Positions 1-11,600 of a stretch of DNA of 64,000 nt are shown here, one piece after another (the first letter of the stretch is position 1; each line of letters begins with the position of its first letter). Origin of the DNA: Cylicocyclus nassatus (taxonomy: Eukaryota; Nematoda; Chromadorea; Rhabditida; Strongylidae). Location of the stretch: assembly GCA_958299035.1 (NCBI GenBank), contig CATQJL010000112.1, forward strand, positions 85,640,636 through 85,704,635, given 5' to 3'. The translations under genes and the position numbers were made by a program. The notes beneath the pieces were generated by a model. It ran no database searches and was not told the DNA's origin. It saw only the letters and a list, made by a program, of their open reading frames with translations.

Positions 1-171
1 GCTAAGCGTTTGAGAAGATTTTCGCACAGAGATGTAGCTCACGGTTATCATTACCCTTACGGCGACTACCAAGTTATGACAAATCCAAAACCTATTCAAA
101 TTTGCGTCTGTCTTCCTGCGAAAAGTTTCATCCACGCGAAATCACCGATCTCACGTGAAAAGACTTTCTAA
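1..171 (+). CDS. Open frame entering from the left edge, possible partial terminal exon
   Basis: The first reading frame is open from base 1 to a TAA at 169-171 (56 codons). The composition is protein-like (a Tyr/His-rich stretch around residues 14-23, then ICVCLPAK at residues 34-41). The third frame is also open over most of the stretch, so coding status is uncertain. It could be the last exon of a gene lying to the left. No family is recognised. Confidence 0.2.
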   Translation, partial: AKRLRRFSHRDVAHGYHYPYGDYQVMTNPKPIQICVCLPAKSFIHAKSPISREKTF

Positions 172-216
172 ATGAGTGGTTGTTTACATTTTATTCGTGG
201 TAGTCGGCATAGCGCG
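172..216 (+). CDS. Possible first exon of the small Cys-rich gene
   Basis: An ATG directly follows the TAA of the preceding frame and opens 15 codons (starting MSGCLHF) up to a strong donor, GCG|GTGAGT, at 217. It leaves in phase 0, which fits the phase-0 entry of the exon at 2782-2891. Joined with that exon and the one at 4896-5058, it gives exactly 106 codons including the stop. The link over a 2.5 kb intron is an inference from phase only; exon 2501-2538 is a competing upstream partner. Confidence 0.28.
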
Positions 217-271
217 GTGAGTTCCAGTGCCACGATTTTACGAGAATGAGTAAGGCACATAGATAGTAGAG

Positions 272-307
272 CCAGTGCGCCTCTGCGAAGCAGAGGTGAC
301 GCACTGG
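272..307. repeat. Short perfect-arm hairpin
   Basis: CCAGTGCG and CCTCTGC on the left pair with GCAGAGG and CGCACTGG on the right around a GAA loop, with a small bulge between the two stem segments. It is followed by a T run. It may be a tiny fold-back element; no gene was seen here. Confidence 0.5.
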
Positions 308-851
308 TTTTTTAAAATTGCCTAAAGCCTCAGCCATTTCTCCTTTGGTATTGTACTTATGACACTATTTGCATCTATGTATCATTTTGCTTGAATGCAA
401 AGAGCTCCTTCTTCATTCCGGCAAATTCAGAGGCATTTATCAACAAGCATGTGAATCGCACCATTTACACATTAACTGACGCATTTTGTCATTTTGATAT
501 GTCCCATTACTTCTAGATTTTCTGCTATGCAAGGCATTGGCACTGGCATGAGAATTCTGGAGGACATTAGTCACTGCTGCTCGTTCTTATATTTTCCTCC
601 ACAATTTGTCAAAAATATGAAAGGAAGAGACGGAAGAGAAGAGTATCAAGAGGCCATAGCCGAAAATAAATCATCCAATCTTCCGAATAAGAGACTAGAC
701 ACGGAGTGAATTCCTCACTGCACCAATGAAAATAAGTGAATAGCAATCGCCATCGAAAAAATTTTTTTTAGGCTAAATTGAATATTTACAAATTTTCAAA
801 AATTATTTTAATTGTTTACGAGAATTATGTCACTTGCGCTTGTTTATCCTT

Positions 852-866
852 CCCCCCCCCCCCCCC
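852..866. repeat. C run, 15 bases
   Basis: Uninterrupted run of 15 C on the + strand in otherwise AT-rich DNA. The surrounding stretch 308-2170 holds no convincing gene. A strong-looking acceptor at about 1427 is followed by stops in two frames and no usable donor. Confidence 0.9.
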
Positions 867-2170
867 GCCCCTCTCGGTGCGTCACTGGTAAATAGAAAAT
901 AGCCTTATTTTTCATATTTATTGCTATTCTCAAAAGACTGAATGAAATCAATATTCTCAAAAAACTATCACCAATTTCATATTACTTCATTCGCATTTTT
1001 TTTACTTATGACCAAAAAAATTGAAAAACCTAGCTACTTACGCGACAATGATAACAAGCAATTGTACCAAATTTCAGCTTTTCGAGGAAATTGATAAAAT
1101 TCGAATTATTTGGAAAATAATGACCCAGGATAGTTTAAATGTAGCTTTTTCAAACAAAAATGATCATTGCTTGGTTAATTTTTGGTAGATTTCAATATCA
1201 AAACTTTCCAAAGTTTGTATAAAGTCATTGACAGTGTCGTAATTTACACAGCAACTAGAGTGTAAAGTCAATAGCTCTTATAATTATGAACTTTGCGAAG
1301 TCTTGGAGTCATAGAGTGCGTGGGACCATGTAATCGAAATTAGATTAGCTTGGTGATAAAACGGATTCATACAAAAAGAAATAAAGTACTGAGTATTGGG
1401 GCAACTCTTACTTTTCTCTCTCCACAGATAGCACAATAAATCAACTTTTTCGGTTAGCATAAGCTTTTTACGCTCTATTAAATTTATTCAGCTAACCCGA
1501 TTTTCTCCCTATTTCGCGAAATTACAGACCAGTACACTATTCGTTCTGATTTGGAGGTACTTTGAACTTTTTATAAAATAGATCAAAAATTTTTGCACAA
1601 TCAAGTGGTCATTAGAAAGAACATGGGAAGAGATTTTGAAACAGACTTCAAAAAGGGGGTTGAAATGTTAACGAAAGTCACTTTAACCGAAGAAGTAGCT
1701 TTGTGAGGTAATCTTCATTAATCAAATTAAGAATGCATAGAATTTAAAAGAAAGAGAGAGCCTCATTACTTTCCGACACCCTAGTAAATAGACTTTTGTT
1801 GAAGAAGCGAGCAAGATAAATCTTTTTGCAAGAAAACGAGTTAGTTTGCTGCATCGGCTATCCTATAAATTTAAGTACAAAAGTTTCATTTACTTAGCCT
1901 GGATACAATGATGTTTTGCTCAATTTATTTACATCAATTCGGTAAGACGAGAAGTATTTAGAAAAAAAGAAGCAGACATCATAATGCAAAGAGATCAGCC
2001 AATTTTTGCTTTTCCCTTCTGCAAAAATCTAAGGATCTTTGCTTTCGTTTGACAATTTTTCTCTGCAAAAAGGGGACGAAACCTAAATTACTTAGTTCAG
2101 GATAAAGAGCAAACATACTGATGTGGCAAAAGTTTAAATGCGAGATTTTATTTCATAAATTTTTCTCAAA

Positions 2171-2290
2171 ACTAATAGACCACTAATCTCAAAGTTGCTC
2201 GTTGTAGTCGTTGCTAGTCGCTTCGGGACCCGCTCGGTTTCCCGTTATCTAGTGATTTTTGAATGCACCTTACGATTCTTTATATATCAG
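2171..2290 (+). repeat. Dispersed repeat, family R1, copy 1
   Basis: Shares CGCTTCGGGACC, then GGTTTCCCG, then TTTTTGAATG and TTACGATTCTTTA with copies near 9176 and, reversed, 15650. Divergence between copies suggests old insertions. No protein-coding capacity was seen. Confidence 0.6.
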
Positions 2291-2500
2291 ATTTCCGCAG
2301 ATGTTTGGCAAAATCCCATATTTATTCGCTCCCGCGCTTCATACTAGAAAAACTTTGTGAAACCATGGTTATTTTTCAAATTTTTCATGTTTTAGAAAAA
2401 TGGACGGCTTCTAAGGGGTAAAAAAGCTACCTTAAGCGTATTCTAAAGAAGAAGACGTTGAAATAGCATTAAGAAAAGCACTTGGGACCAATATTGGCAG

Positions 2501-2538
2501 GTGTCAATAGCTTGACAATGCTGTCACCACCGGCTCAG
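2501..2538 (+). CDS. Alternative candidate exon upstream of the Cys-rich exons
   Basis: Bounded by TTGGCAG| and CTCAG|GTATCC. It reads VNSLTMLSPPAQ, leaving in phase 0 to match the exon at 2782. It enters in phase 1. The frame stays open through the 243-base gap to the next exon, so the gap could be coding rather than intron, although a 13-base C run in it argues against that. Confidence 0.25.
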
Positions 2539-2729
2539 GTATCCGAGCCGACAAAGCCATGTTTACTTTCGAGAATAGGGAGCAAAAGCTTTGAACTGCG
2601 AGGTTGTGTAAATCCAGTCTCTTATTCTCTCTACCTGTATAGGATTTCTTTTTGGGAATCACAAAGTAAAAACACTTCAAATTTCTTTTGTCCAGCTGCC
2701 CACAGTGACAGAGATATCAAGTACCAAAT

Positions 2730-2742
2730 CCCCCCCCCCCCC
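2730..2742. repeat. C run, 13 bases
   Basis: Sits about 40 bases before the acceptor of the exon at 2782 and is part of its long pyrimidine tract. Confidence 0.9.
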
Positions 2743-2781
2743 TCCTCCCCCGCCTATGCCCAGATTTTCATTTCTTTTCAG

Positions 2782-2891
2782 GGGCTAATTGAGCGAAAAC
2801 CCCGCAAGGACTCTATCCCACGGTTCGCTGAACAACTAGGAAATGCGTTATTTAAAGTATGCAAAACGATGACGAGAGAGTTCAATGAGAC
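2782..2891 (+). CDS. Internal exon of a small + strand gene
   Basis: The acceptor CATTTCTTTTCAG and donor GAC|GTAAGA are both close to nematode consensus. Only one frame is open; it gives 36 codons beginning GLIERKPRKDS and containing an amphipathic stretch, FAEQLGNALFKVCKTM. It leaves with two bases (AC), completed by the C that opens the exon at 4896 to make a Thr codon. The family is not recognised. The intron to the next exon holds a tandem duplication (2970-3020) and a 173 bp palindromic element (3991-4163). Confidence 0.55.
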
Positions 2892-2969
2892 GTAAGATCA
2901 AGCGGATGTAGTGTGATCTCAGAATATTCCGAAACAGAAAAATTGTGTTGCAAACGGCGAAAAAAGGTT

Positions 2970-3020
2970 TTTAGGGAGAATATTTTTTTCGAAAAGGAAT
3001 TTTAGGGAGAATATTTTTTT
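2970..3020. repeat. Short tandem duplication
   Basis: TTTAGGGAGAATATTTTTTT occurs twice, 31 bases apart. It lies in the putative intron of the small + strand gene. Confidence 0.8.
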
Positions 3021-3990
3021 TGCTCTACTGGAATTGCTCACCCACTCGCCGGGAAGACTCAAGACTAAATAGCAAAAAAAGGTAAAAAATCTTCTATGAA
3101 ATTTTTTTGGATGGATGAGATCAATCAAGTGATTGGAATGACATCGCCAAGTACATATTTGCGTCACTCTAAATTAAACAGCGATAAAAAATGAAAAATT
3201 CTATTTCTATGGAAAACCTTTTGAAATGGAGTTAATTGAGAATTATTGAATATCGTCAGACAACTGCAAATTTTTTGTGGGATCAGAAAAAGAGTACCAT
3301 TCGAGAACGAAAAGAAAAAGCAAGCAAAGAAGAAAAAATTGCTCAGTTGTCCGAGTTGTTTTTGGTCCGCTATGATGAGAACAAGATTCATAAAAAATTT
3401 TTTCAAAAAATAATCATTCAACACGCGGAAATGACTCCTTGAATTTTAAAATAATTTTCTGGCCTTCGATCGACCCAATCAGCTAAAAGCATAGTTAGCC
3501 AACGAGAGAAAATGCTGGAAATGTCATCGAAATGTCATTTGCATGGCTTGCCACCGCCCAAAGCATTTTAACGAACACCGCCTTGGGACCAATCTCATAT
3601 TGAAATTGAATTATGGAAGGGTGGCTGGGTAAGAAATTATTCGGGTAATTTTAGGTTATCGAATGAGTTGAAGGATTAATACAGTGAGAACTTCCTGGAT
3701 GAATCTTCTAATGAAAAGCGAAAAGATCGATTTTTGAATTTTTTGCCAAAGTTGGGACCATTGAAAATTTACATTTATGACCTTTGTTGACTTTTGCCGG
3801 CGTTTTCCCATTCCTTTCCATTGATGGCTTCAACAGGGTAAATCGAACGAGTATGAAAATTTTTTTCCAATAATTTACCACTTGTAGTTGCTGTAAAAAT
3901 ACTGTGCGATTTATTTGGCACTTAATAAGATGAAAAAGATTTTTGGCCACATTTAGTTATTGTAGATTACGGTAGACTTATTTGGCAGTA

Positions 3991-4163
3991 TCCTTTGATT
4001 TGATTGACTTGGCGGCGGAAAGGCGGGGTTTCGTGGCCCAATCAAGGCGTGATGATCAGAGAGCACGCGCGCGGGAGGGACACAGACTGCATCGCGGACG
4101 CGAGCGGCCTTAATTAGGTCACAAAGCCCCGCCTTCCAGCCGTCAATCAGTTGAATCAACGGT
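3991..4163. mobile_element. Fold-back MITE, family M1, copy 1 (173 bp)
   Basis: Ends are inverted copies of TCCTTTGATT..GACTTGGCGG. The left arm AGGCGGGG pairs with CCCCGCCT on the right, and the GC-rich centre carries CGCGAGCGG-like sequence. It is flanked by TA on both sides (3989-3990 and 4164-4165), as expected for Tc1/mariner-type insertion. Other copies are at 21158, 32224 and 50026. No ORF of its own; it is probably non-autonomous. Confidence 0.85.
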
Positions 4164-4895
4164 TAGAATGATCGTGAATTTATTCTTCCTACAATCTATA
4201 TGAATATAAAAGTACTCATTTTGCGCATTGATTGGGGGGAGATTTCAACTATAGAATAATTTCTTTGGCGCCTGAATCTATGAAAAATTCGATTAAGACA
4301 AAAAATTATTCATTAACAATATATATAACATGAGCCAGTAGAATCAACTGTTATAGTATCTAAAGTCGTACGAGTGCGTAAACACATCTCTGAAAGGGTT
4401 GGGTAGAATTTCGCCTCGAAGAGGGCAGCTAAGGTAACACAAAACGGCCTAGGACATATCTTGAAAGCAATTTTTTTCCAGAGCCTCAGGAGCGACCCAA
4501 AAGAATTGAAGTGGTGATTATTGACGAAATAATGAGTTTTGGTGTAAACTCTTTGCCCTTGTAATGCACACAAGATTCAATAATCACGTACTTCAAATTC
4601 AGTTGGCCTTTTCGTTTCTACTGAGACATATGAAAAACCTGATGTTTTTTCTATGACAGGGTAAACTTCTAAAACATGGAAGCGATAAACTACAGAATTG
4701 AGAATGCTGATCATGATAGTTGTCCAAATCGTACTGTAGAGGAGATGAAAATCGAAAAAGAAATCGTTAAGAAAAGCAGTGGGGGACGCTAATCACCAAC
4801 AAAACTTCAGTCATATATCAAACATAAAAAAAAACTGAGAAGAGGGGTTGGATAAGCACTTTTTCATACGCTAAAAGCCTCATGAAATATTTCAG

Positions 4896-5058
4896 CCGAG
4901 GACGAGTCGTCCTCGGGGGGACGATATGCCATTGCCACGAGTGCAATTGCAGAAGTGATTGTGCCAAGTGCATCTCTCATGTATATGGCGAAAGCCGAGC
5001 CGAGGTTCGCCTCGTTCAGTTCGTCGACTCTACTCAAGCGCGAAACGAGAGCTATTAG
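4896..5058 (+). CDS. Terminal exon encoding a cysteine cluster
   Basis: The acceptor GAAATATTTCAG is strong. After one completing base the frame gives 53 codons and a TAG at 5056-5058. Residues form CHCHECNCRSDCAKC, six Cys in fifteen residues with spacing C-x-C-x2-C-x-C-x3-C-x2-C, followed by an acidic/basic tail ending RNESY. Such a cluster suggests metal binding or disulphides, but no family is recognised. The codon-aligned antisense frame is also open and ends in a stop at 4864, so strand choice rests on the better acceptor, the in-phase join to 2782-2891 and the Cys spacing. Confidence 0.52.
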
Positions 5059-5553
5059 ACCCCGCTTACAGCTATTGTTTGTGCTACTTTAGGGATTTTT
5101 TTTCGCACAACTGCAGACTAAGAAGTCGAAGAAATCCATTAGTTTTTGATGTTTTGTCCTCAATATGTAAAACGTATGATCGCATCATCATAAGGACCTT
5201 GCATACTTTACTTCGCGGTCAGTCGCGACGCGATTTGGCAATTCGCCAAAAGTCTTCAAATCCAACATTAGCAAAGTGCACGTGTATAGCGTGTATAACT
5301 TACGTGGATTGATAAAATGCCCCCTGTCTTCTGTACATTTAAAATGTGCTTAGAGTGAGTTATGGACTATTGAAATATTGCCAAATCGCGTCGCGACTGA
5401 AATCGCGTGAATGCCCGGCTCGATACGCTTACATATTGACTGCAACTCAAAAATTTGTCCTTTCGTTCTTTATGTGGAAATAAACGAGAGATCTATATTA
5501 CCACTGTTAAAGTGTCAGCTTTCAATAATTTCTTGAAGCTAAGAGCTTCAACT
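5059..5553. other. Convergent intergenic stretch
   Basis: This lies between the stops of the Cys-rich + strand gene and the main - strand gene. It should hold both 3' ends. Nothing else was recognised. Confidence 0.4.
5479..5484 (+). terminator. Possible poly(A) signal AATAAA
   Basis: AATAAA lies 421 bases after the stop at 5058 on the + strand. It is placed plausibly for the small + strand gene's 3' end, but chance occurrence in AT-rich DNA is common. Confidence 0.25.
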
Positions 5554-5630
5554 CTAAGCGTTCGCCAAAATACCATACCCGGCGACGCTCATTGGCCTGC
5601 ACTCAGGAGAAGTACGGTCTGGGCGAAAAT
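5554..5630 (-). CDS. Main gene, coding exon 11 (terminal)
   Basis: Acceptor GCAACTCCAG. Two bases complete an Asn codon, then FRPDRTSPECRPMSVAG and seven more residues to a TAG at 5554-5556. A donor-like CCGG|GTATGG lies inside at 5578, so the exon could instead be internal and the gene longer. A CATAAA-type signal follows about 80 bases after the stop. Confidence 0.5.
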
Positions 5631-8600
5631 CTGGAGTTGCATATCATCACCAGGGATGGATCGTTGCCACTTTAAACATGGCTTAGACTAAGTTTTCCCT
5701 GTCAGTTTCCTCATGAAAACCACTTTTCTAAATTTCGCCTCACAGCGCGTGTATGTACACAGCACACACGCTATCTTACGATTTTGCTCATAAATTGGCA
5801 TTTTACAAAAATTCATAATTCTTGGCATTCTTTGACCTCAAATCGCAAAGAGATGCAAATAATTTTACTTATCGCTTTTCTCTACTAGTGCTGTTTTCAC
5901 TGCTTTCACTAGTAAGTAGACGTGAGATGAGGCGCGCGATATGCAATCTCACAAACTGAATAATTAATGGCTTCACTGCGAAATCTGATGTTTACAGTGT
6001 GCAACTACACAATCTGAGCAATCACCGCGCTTTTTTGACTATTATATATGAAACAAAAAAATGCTGCACGCTTCTTTGTAGCAACAAGAAATTTATCATT
6101 TTCCGACTGCTTGTGTATGTGGTGTGCAATTACACATATCATCTCCTAACAAATTGGTCAAGAAATACCCAAGATGTTACTGATATATCAGTTAAAGCAT
6201 ATAGTCGACTAGAGGAGAAATAAAAAGAAATTTCTTTAGACGCTCAAACTGCAAGTACACTTGCCGTGAAATGACGCGTCTGGTGTGCAGCACACGTATT
6301 AATTTGCGAATGTCTCCACGTTATGCTTTACATAACGCATCGCACACGCGTTGCAATACAACATTTGATATCTCGCATTCATAAGATAGATATTACCCAC
6401 GAGAATTTCATGCAATATAATCAACTCGTCTGGCGCTTATGCACTTCTTTTTCGTACTTGACGAAAACTAGTCCCCAGAAACTAATTCGTCTTCCTATGA
6501 TTGATATTGTCCATTCACCCCAAGTTGCTCATTTAACTTTATTTTTAATGACTCAAAAGTCTAAGCGAGTCTCACTTCGTTCGGATCCGTCCCGAACCTG
6601 AATCCTTATTGTTGACAGAGAGATATTTTGAGGAGGCCATAAAATTTAAACATATGCATATTTTTGCACTTCAAAGTACTAGTTTTCTTGTTTGAAGTGC
6701 ATGCTCTTTCATAAAAACAAGATATTCCATTCTTTTAGGATGAAATGTCCACCAAATGATATTGGATATGCACTTTTGAAAACAAGAATGTGAGAGTGAT
6801 GGCCAGACGAGGCTACTTGCCCTAAAAACAAATTTGATAAGCAAATATGTCAAAAAACCAGCTCGGAGGGAACGAAAATGAGTGAAATGTTGGAGTACGA
6901 GCCACTACATGTCAGCCAAAACGTATTTAGAAGATTTTATAACTTTCTCCAAAAAAAATCCCAACCATTTTTAGTGTGTGGGCTATATTTTATTTTTTTA
7001 AGTAAAACTTTCTATCTATTTGTTATCCAAGAGAGGCAAAAGTCCATGTAAAGGATGAAAAGCGCAAAAATATCGTATCACAATTTTTTCCAGATCCAAC
7101 TGCCAGAATTTTCACAATAAAAAATAATTTTCTTAACTTGACATCCTTCCCAAATCTAGAATAAAAGCCTCACCTTGGCAACTGTAGCATTTCCACCAGT
7201 GAGGAGTGGCCGTACTGGACCTGTGCCAAGACCATTCATCCTCATCCAGTTTAGGGAAATCTGAAAGAAAAAGTCAAGGATTGGTGCAGTCACGGACATA
7301 TTTTAGACTTGGTAGTCCTGAGTTTTACGGAGAGAAAAATGGAATAGTTGACAAGCTTTTATTTTTATCTTTATTTTAGGTGCATCAAGGAGGAAAAACT
7401 CAAAAAAAAATTCAAACGCGCGAGGCCAGCCAATCCTCAGCCTCAAAGGAAAAGTGGTAGATATCAAGTTCTTGCGAATTAACTTTGCTCATTTGCAAGA
7501 TCGGATCGCAAGGACCAGTTCTCGTCTACTTACATAGTGATGTTCCTAGAGGAGAGTAGAAGAGCAGCCAAGATACTTTCTGAATGGCTTTGAACTTCTC
7601 TGATTGCAATATTTGTTTAACATAAGAAAGGGCGAAAATCTCGAACGATCGGAGACATGTGCTTATTTTGTGAAAACTATCAAAGCTTTATTGTCTTAAA
7701 GACCAGTTTTCATTAAGCAAATATTCAAATTTACACTAAGCACATGGTTAGCACATCTTTGTTTACATAAAATCAAAATTTAGCCCTCGAAATTTTAAAT
7801 TGCGTCAAAGCCTAGAAAATTGCAAGACACTGAAAATTTCATATTTAAGAAAAAGTTGAATTTTTTGAATCAGCCCCGCCCCTACCTGTGCCACATCCGT
7901 ATTTGAATCAAAGGATGATTGCGGTGAACGACCGCCGAGTGTTGGTCCTCCATAGCCGGTAGCGACACCTAAATTTATTGTTTAATTAATTATTTTCACA
8001 CAGCTGAGGAGTCACACAGCTGAGGAGTCACACAGCTGGTCCCTAACGGACTACAATTACAATAAGCGCATGCAGGTGAGATCACAAAAAACTTGGCACC
8101 CTTAGCAAAAAAAAAGGAGAAAAAGGAGGTGAAAATGACGAAGGGAACATCTGTTTTGGAACCTTATTTTCTTAGCTAGAAATTTAGCACTTTTTGCTGG
8201 ATTAAGAAGCCCTGAAATGTGTAAAAAAATTTCTCTGTTTTTTCTCTCTAGCCCCCGACAGTGAAAAGAACCGGGTGCAAGAGAAGTTCAAGCTAGACGG
8301 TTAGAATACCAGCACTACTGCATCCACTATCACCGGCGTTAGCTAACGGACCAGCAATTCTTGGCAGTGCCGCCACGGACCCACCCGATATTCCGGCTCG
8401 ACGTTTCCGTTGTTGGCGATACTGAAATAGATACAGAATAAGGTTTATCGCTCAGAAAAGGGTCAAAACTAGGCTTCAGCCTTGTTCAGCAGCATTTTTT
8501 GTGCCAAAAATTCGCTAGTCTGTAAAAACACAAATTTCGCGTGGAAGCTACAGTAGCAGAACTTGGCCATAGGACAGATGTCAGATTACTGTAATAGCAG

Positions 8601-11600
8601 TTTCTCTCCTAACCCGATAGGCACGTGGTTGAACGATACGATAGGAGTTTGAGCAAGCTTTTAGCCTGTTAAAAATTATTTTAGAGATTTCTTGAAAAAT
8701 GAGACCCTAGAGACAGATCCCATTTCTTTCGTAGCAAAAAAACGACTTGAGCCTGCTCCGAAGAATGATTGCTAAAGGTTTTGAGTAAAACATGGTTGCT
8801 ACCGCTCTTGTCTGCTATTTGTTTCAAGAAAAATTGTTCTGTTAAAGTGGAGGCGCTCGGAAAAAAATCTGAATTTTCTGAACTCAAAAGATGCATCTGG
8901 ACTCTTCTCGAAACAAGAACGGTTTAGTTTAGAAATCTAAGACCAAGAACAGGATGACCCAAACATCGTTTTTTTTTCAAAATTTGATTCGCCAAACACT
9001 TCAAATGTAGTAGATTTAAATACAGTCGGTCAAAAATTCGGTATAGTTGGAAGAACAAATTGTGCCAATTGAAATTGAGTTGTGAGCTATATCGAGAGCT
9101 TTGAATAAATACCAATGAAAAATTATAGAGAAAAACGTTGCAGTAAAATTTAAGATAGTGATTCAGATTTTATAACCTACTAGTGAACCAGTAATTAAAG
9201 GTGTTAGGTTTGCATTTGCGCGCTTCGGGACCGCAACGTGGTTTCCCGCTGCCTGATGTTTTTGAATTGGCGTTACGATTTAGAAACGATTCTTTAAATA
9301 TTAGATACTATGAAGCAGGGAAAAATTGGAGCTTTTTAGGTTCTCGAAAATTTGAATAGTGTGACAGGGGTTTTTGTGCCAAATCAATTTTGATACTCTT
9401 TACGGTAAGTCAGGTAATTTGGATATATTGAGGCTATAAACAAGGGGTGGAGTATTCTAATTAAATGTATAATTTGTTGCGTATGCAAACGGAAATTTAT
9501 ATCACTACTACCGTGATAGTAGTAAACAATCTTGTCAACATCATATGTAGAAATAACGCGATTTATTTTTATTAAAAGTAGCTCTAACAAGAAAATTTTT
9601 CATATCCCAAGAAAAAACTCACACTGCCACGCTCATCAAGGCTGTACATCTGTCGGAGTAAAGCCGATGGCATGCTCTCTCATTAATTTTATGACCTAAA
9701 CCCTCTGTAACGACTTTGTACAAAAAATCTCGTAAAAAGGAATGCTGGAAAATTCTTCACGAAACCAATTTACGGAAAAATCCCAAAATAGAAAGATTCA
9801 CGCTCGCTGAAGATGTTGTGAGACATGCACATATAGGAAAGACTAGAAATTCATCGGAAGTCCTTAGCGACGTCGTGGGTAACCACGGATGTTTATGGAT
9901 TTAAAAGAAGAGATAAATATTCCACGTTAAGTGGCTAAAACGTGTAATCTTCCCATGAAATCTAAAAAGTAGATGCTTGGGGAAGAGATTGAGATTCCCA
10001 AAAGCCGTTCGTGAGCAGAAGCCAGAGCAAGAGTGAGTGACAGAGCTCCGGAATGTAATCACATGGGAAATCTGCATGCTATAATTCAAAGAAATTGAGA
10101 GAAAAGAAAAAGGAGTGATGAAGTGGTCATTTCCGAAAGGAGGAAAAGATGGATAGAGGAAATGTCTGCGGAGAGACTGTTGTGCAGAAGCTAGATTCTT
10201 GAAAATCCACTGAAAAATTCCACTTCAAAGCACTCGAATGGCAGAGGTATCCTTCAATTACTGTAGGATTACGGTAATTAATTAAACATTTCGCTACGCG
10301 AAAAAGTGATGATAAAGTTTGGGATCATGTAATCTTCCACAAAAGCACTGGAAGTTTGGAAGCTCAAAATATTGGTTTGAAAGGACCAGTTCGCGCTAGC
10401 TTGGATACCCGTTGTGAGACAGTTTTTGCCATTTCTCCGGTTACTGTAAGATTACGGTAAGTGCATAGAGCGTTTCCACACTTATATAGCTGAAAAGCAC
10501 GCTATGTTTTTGTAAAAGCCCACACTTTATTTTTTCCTTCATCATAATTTTAAAAGTTATAAAACAAGTTTTGGCCTTCAACAGTACTGTAAAGCTGCGG
10601 TACAGGTATCAAAATTATCCCCAATTTTTCGGCTTTTCGATTAATCTGGTAAAATCAAATGCACTAAAAAATCGAAAAAAAAACTCGAAGTCACTTTAAG
10701 AAACTTCACACACGCAAATGCTGAATTGATGAGTATATTCTGACCATGCAAAAAAAACCCTGAGATTTTCTACGATTTCTAGGCACGCTATAGAGCTGTT
10801 GCACTTGTACTTCCTAGCGTGCTTTATGTTTTTCCCAGTGGGTAGAACGATGAGCATACTGCAAGGATTTTTTTTGCATTCCCAATCAATAACATGAAAT
10901 TAGTGGCTAGAAAATTGTGTTTGCTGTAGAGAATAAATCTAATTTTCCCAATACTTCCACAACCTTTTAGCGGTATCATTTTACGTTTCAAACCAAATTC
11001 TTCCGTAATCTTAGACTGCATATGAGAATTATTTCATAAAATCTCAGTCGATTTTAAGCCTACATAGAGCTCGAAGCATAACCGAAACGAGGAGCTGGAA
11101 GAGTTATAGCTTGAAGCGATCATTCAAGCATTTTGACGAAAGAAGGTCAGTTATCGATAATTGATGCTTTGAGCAACTGATTATTGAAATGACCGACTAC
11201 ACCGTGTAAAACAGTTCTCCTCAATTAGAGAAGACTGTGTAGTAAACTGAATTTTGATAATTTTTAAAAATCAAATTCTTTTGCAAACCTGCAACTACAG
11301 ACGATGTTACTATACTTTCAATTCAGCAGTGCAGATGAATAACTGATTCCTTCTGCAAAAACGTATTCGATAATCAATTATTGATTGAGTATTGATTGCT
11401 AAATTAAAACGCAAGTTCATTAGGGTGAAGGCGTGATACATTAGATCCATTGATTCATGAGAATACTATACAGATGATAGCTTTGCACTTACGGGACTTT
11501 TTAGGGCTATTTCAGAGCGGGTTTCAAGGCGATGAGGGCCTCAAAAGGGCCTTAGAGGCTATGTTTATAAAATTTTGAGAAGATAGACATTTCACGTTAT

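Noticed and set aside
2482..2895. 137-codon + strand frame as a single-exon gene
   Set aside because: It starts without ATG and runs through a 13-base C run; the ends at 2501-2538 and 2782-2891 look like separate exons instead.
4864..5083. - strand frame of 72 codons ending in TGA, first considered as the last exon of the main gene
   Set aside because: It is the codon-for-codon antisense of the Cys-rich + strand exon, so Cys codons read as Ala. Its acceptors are poor (no pyrimidine tract), while the + strand acceptor is strong and in phase with its neighbour.
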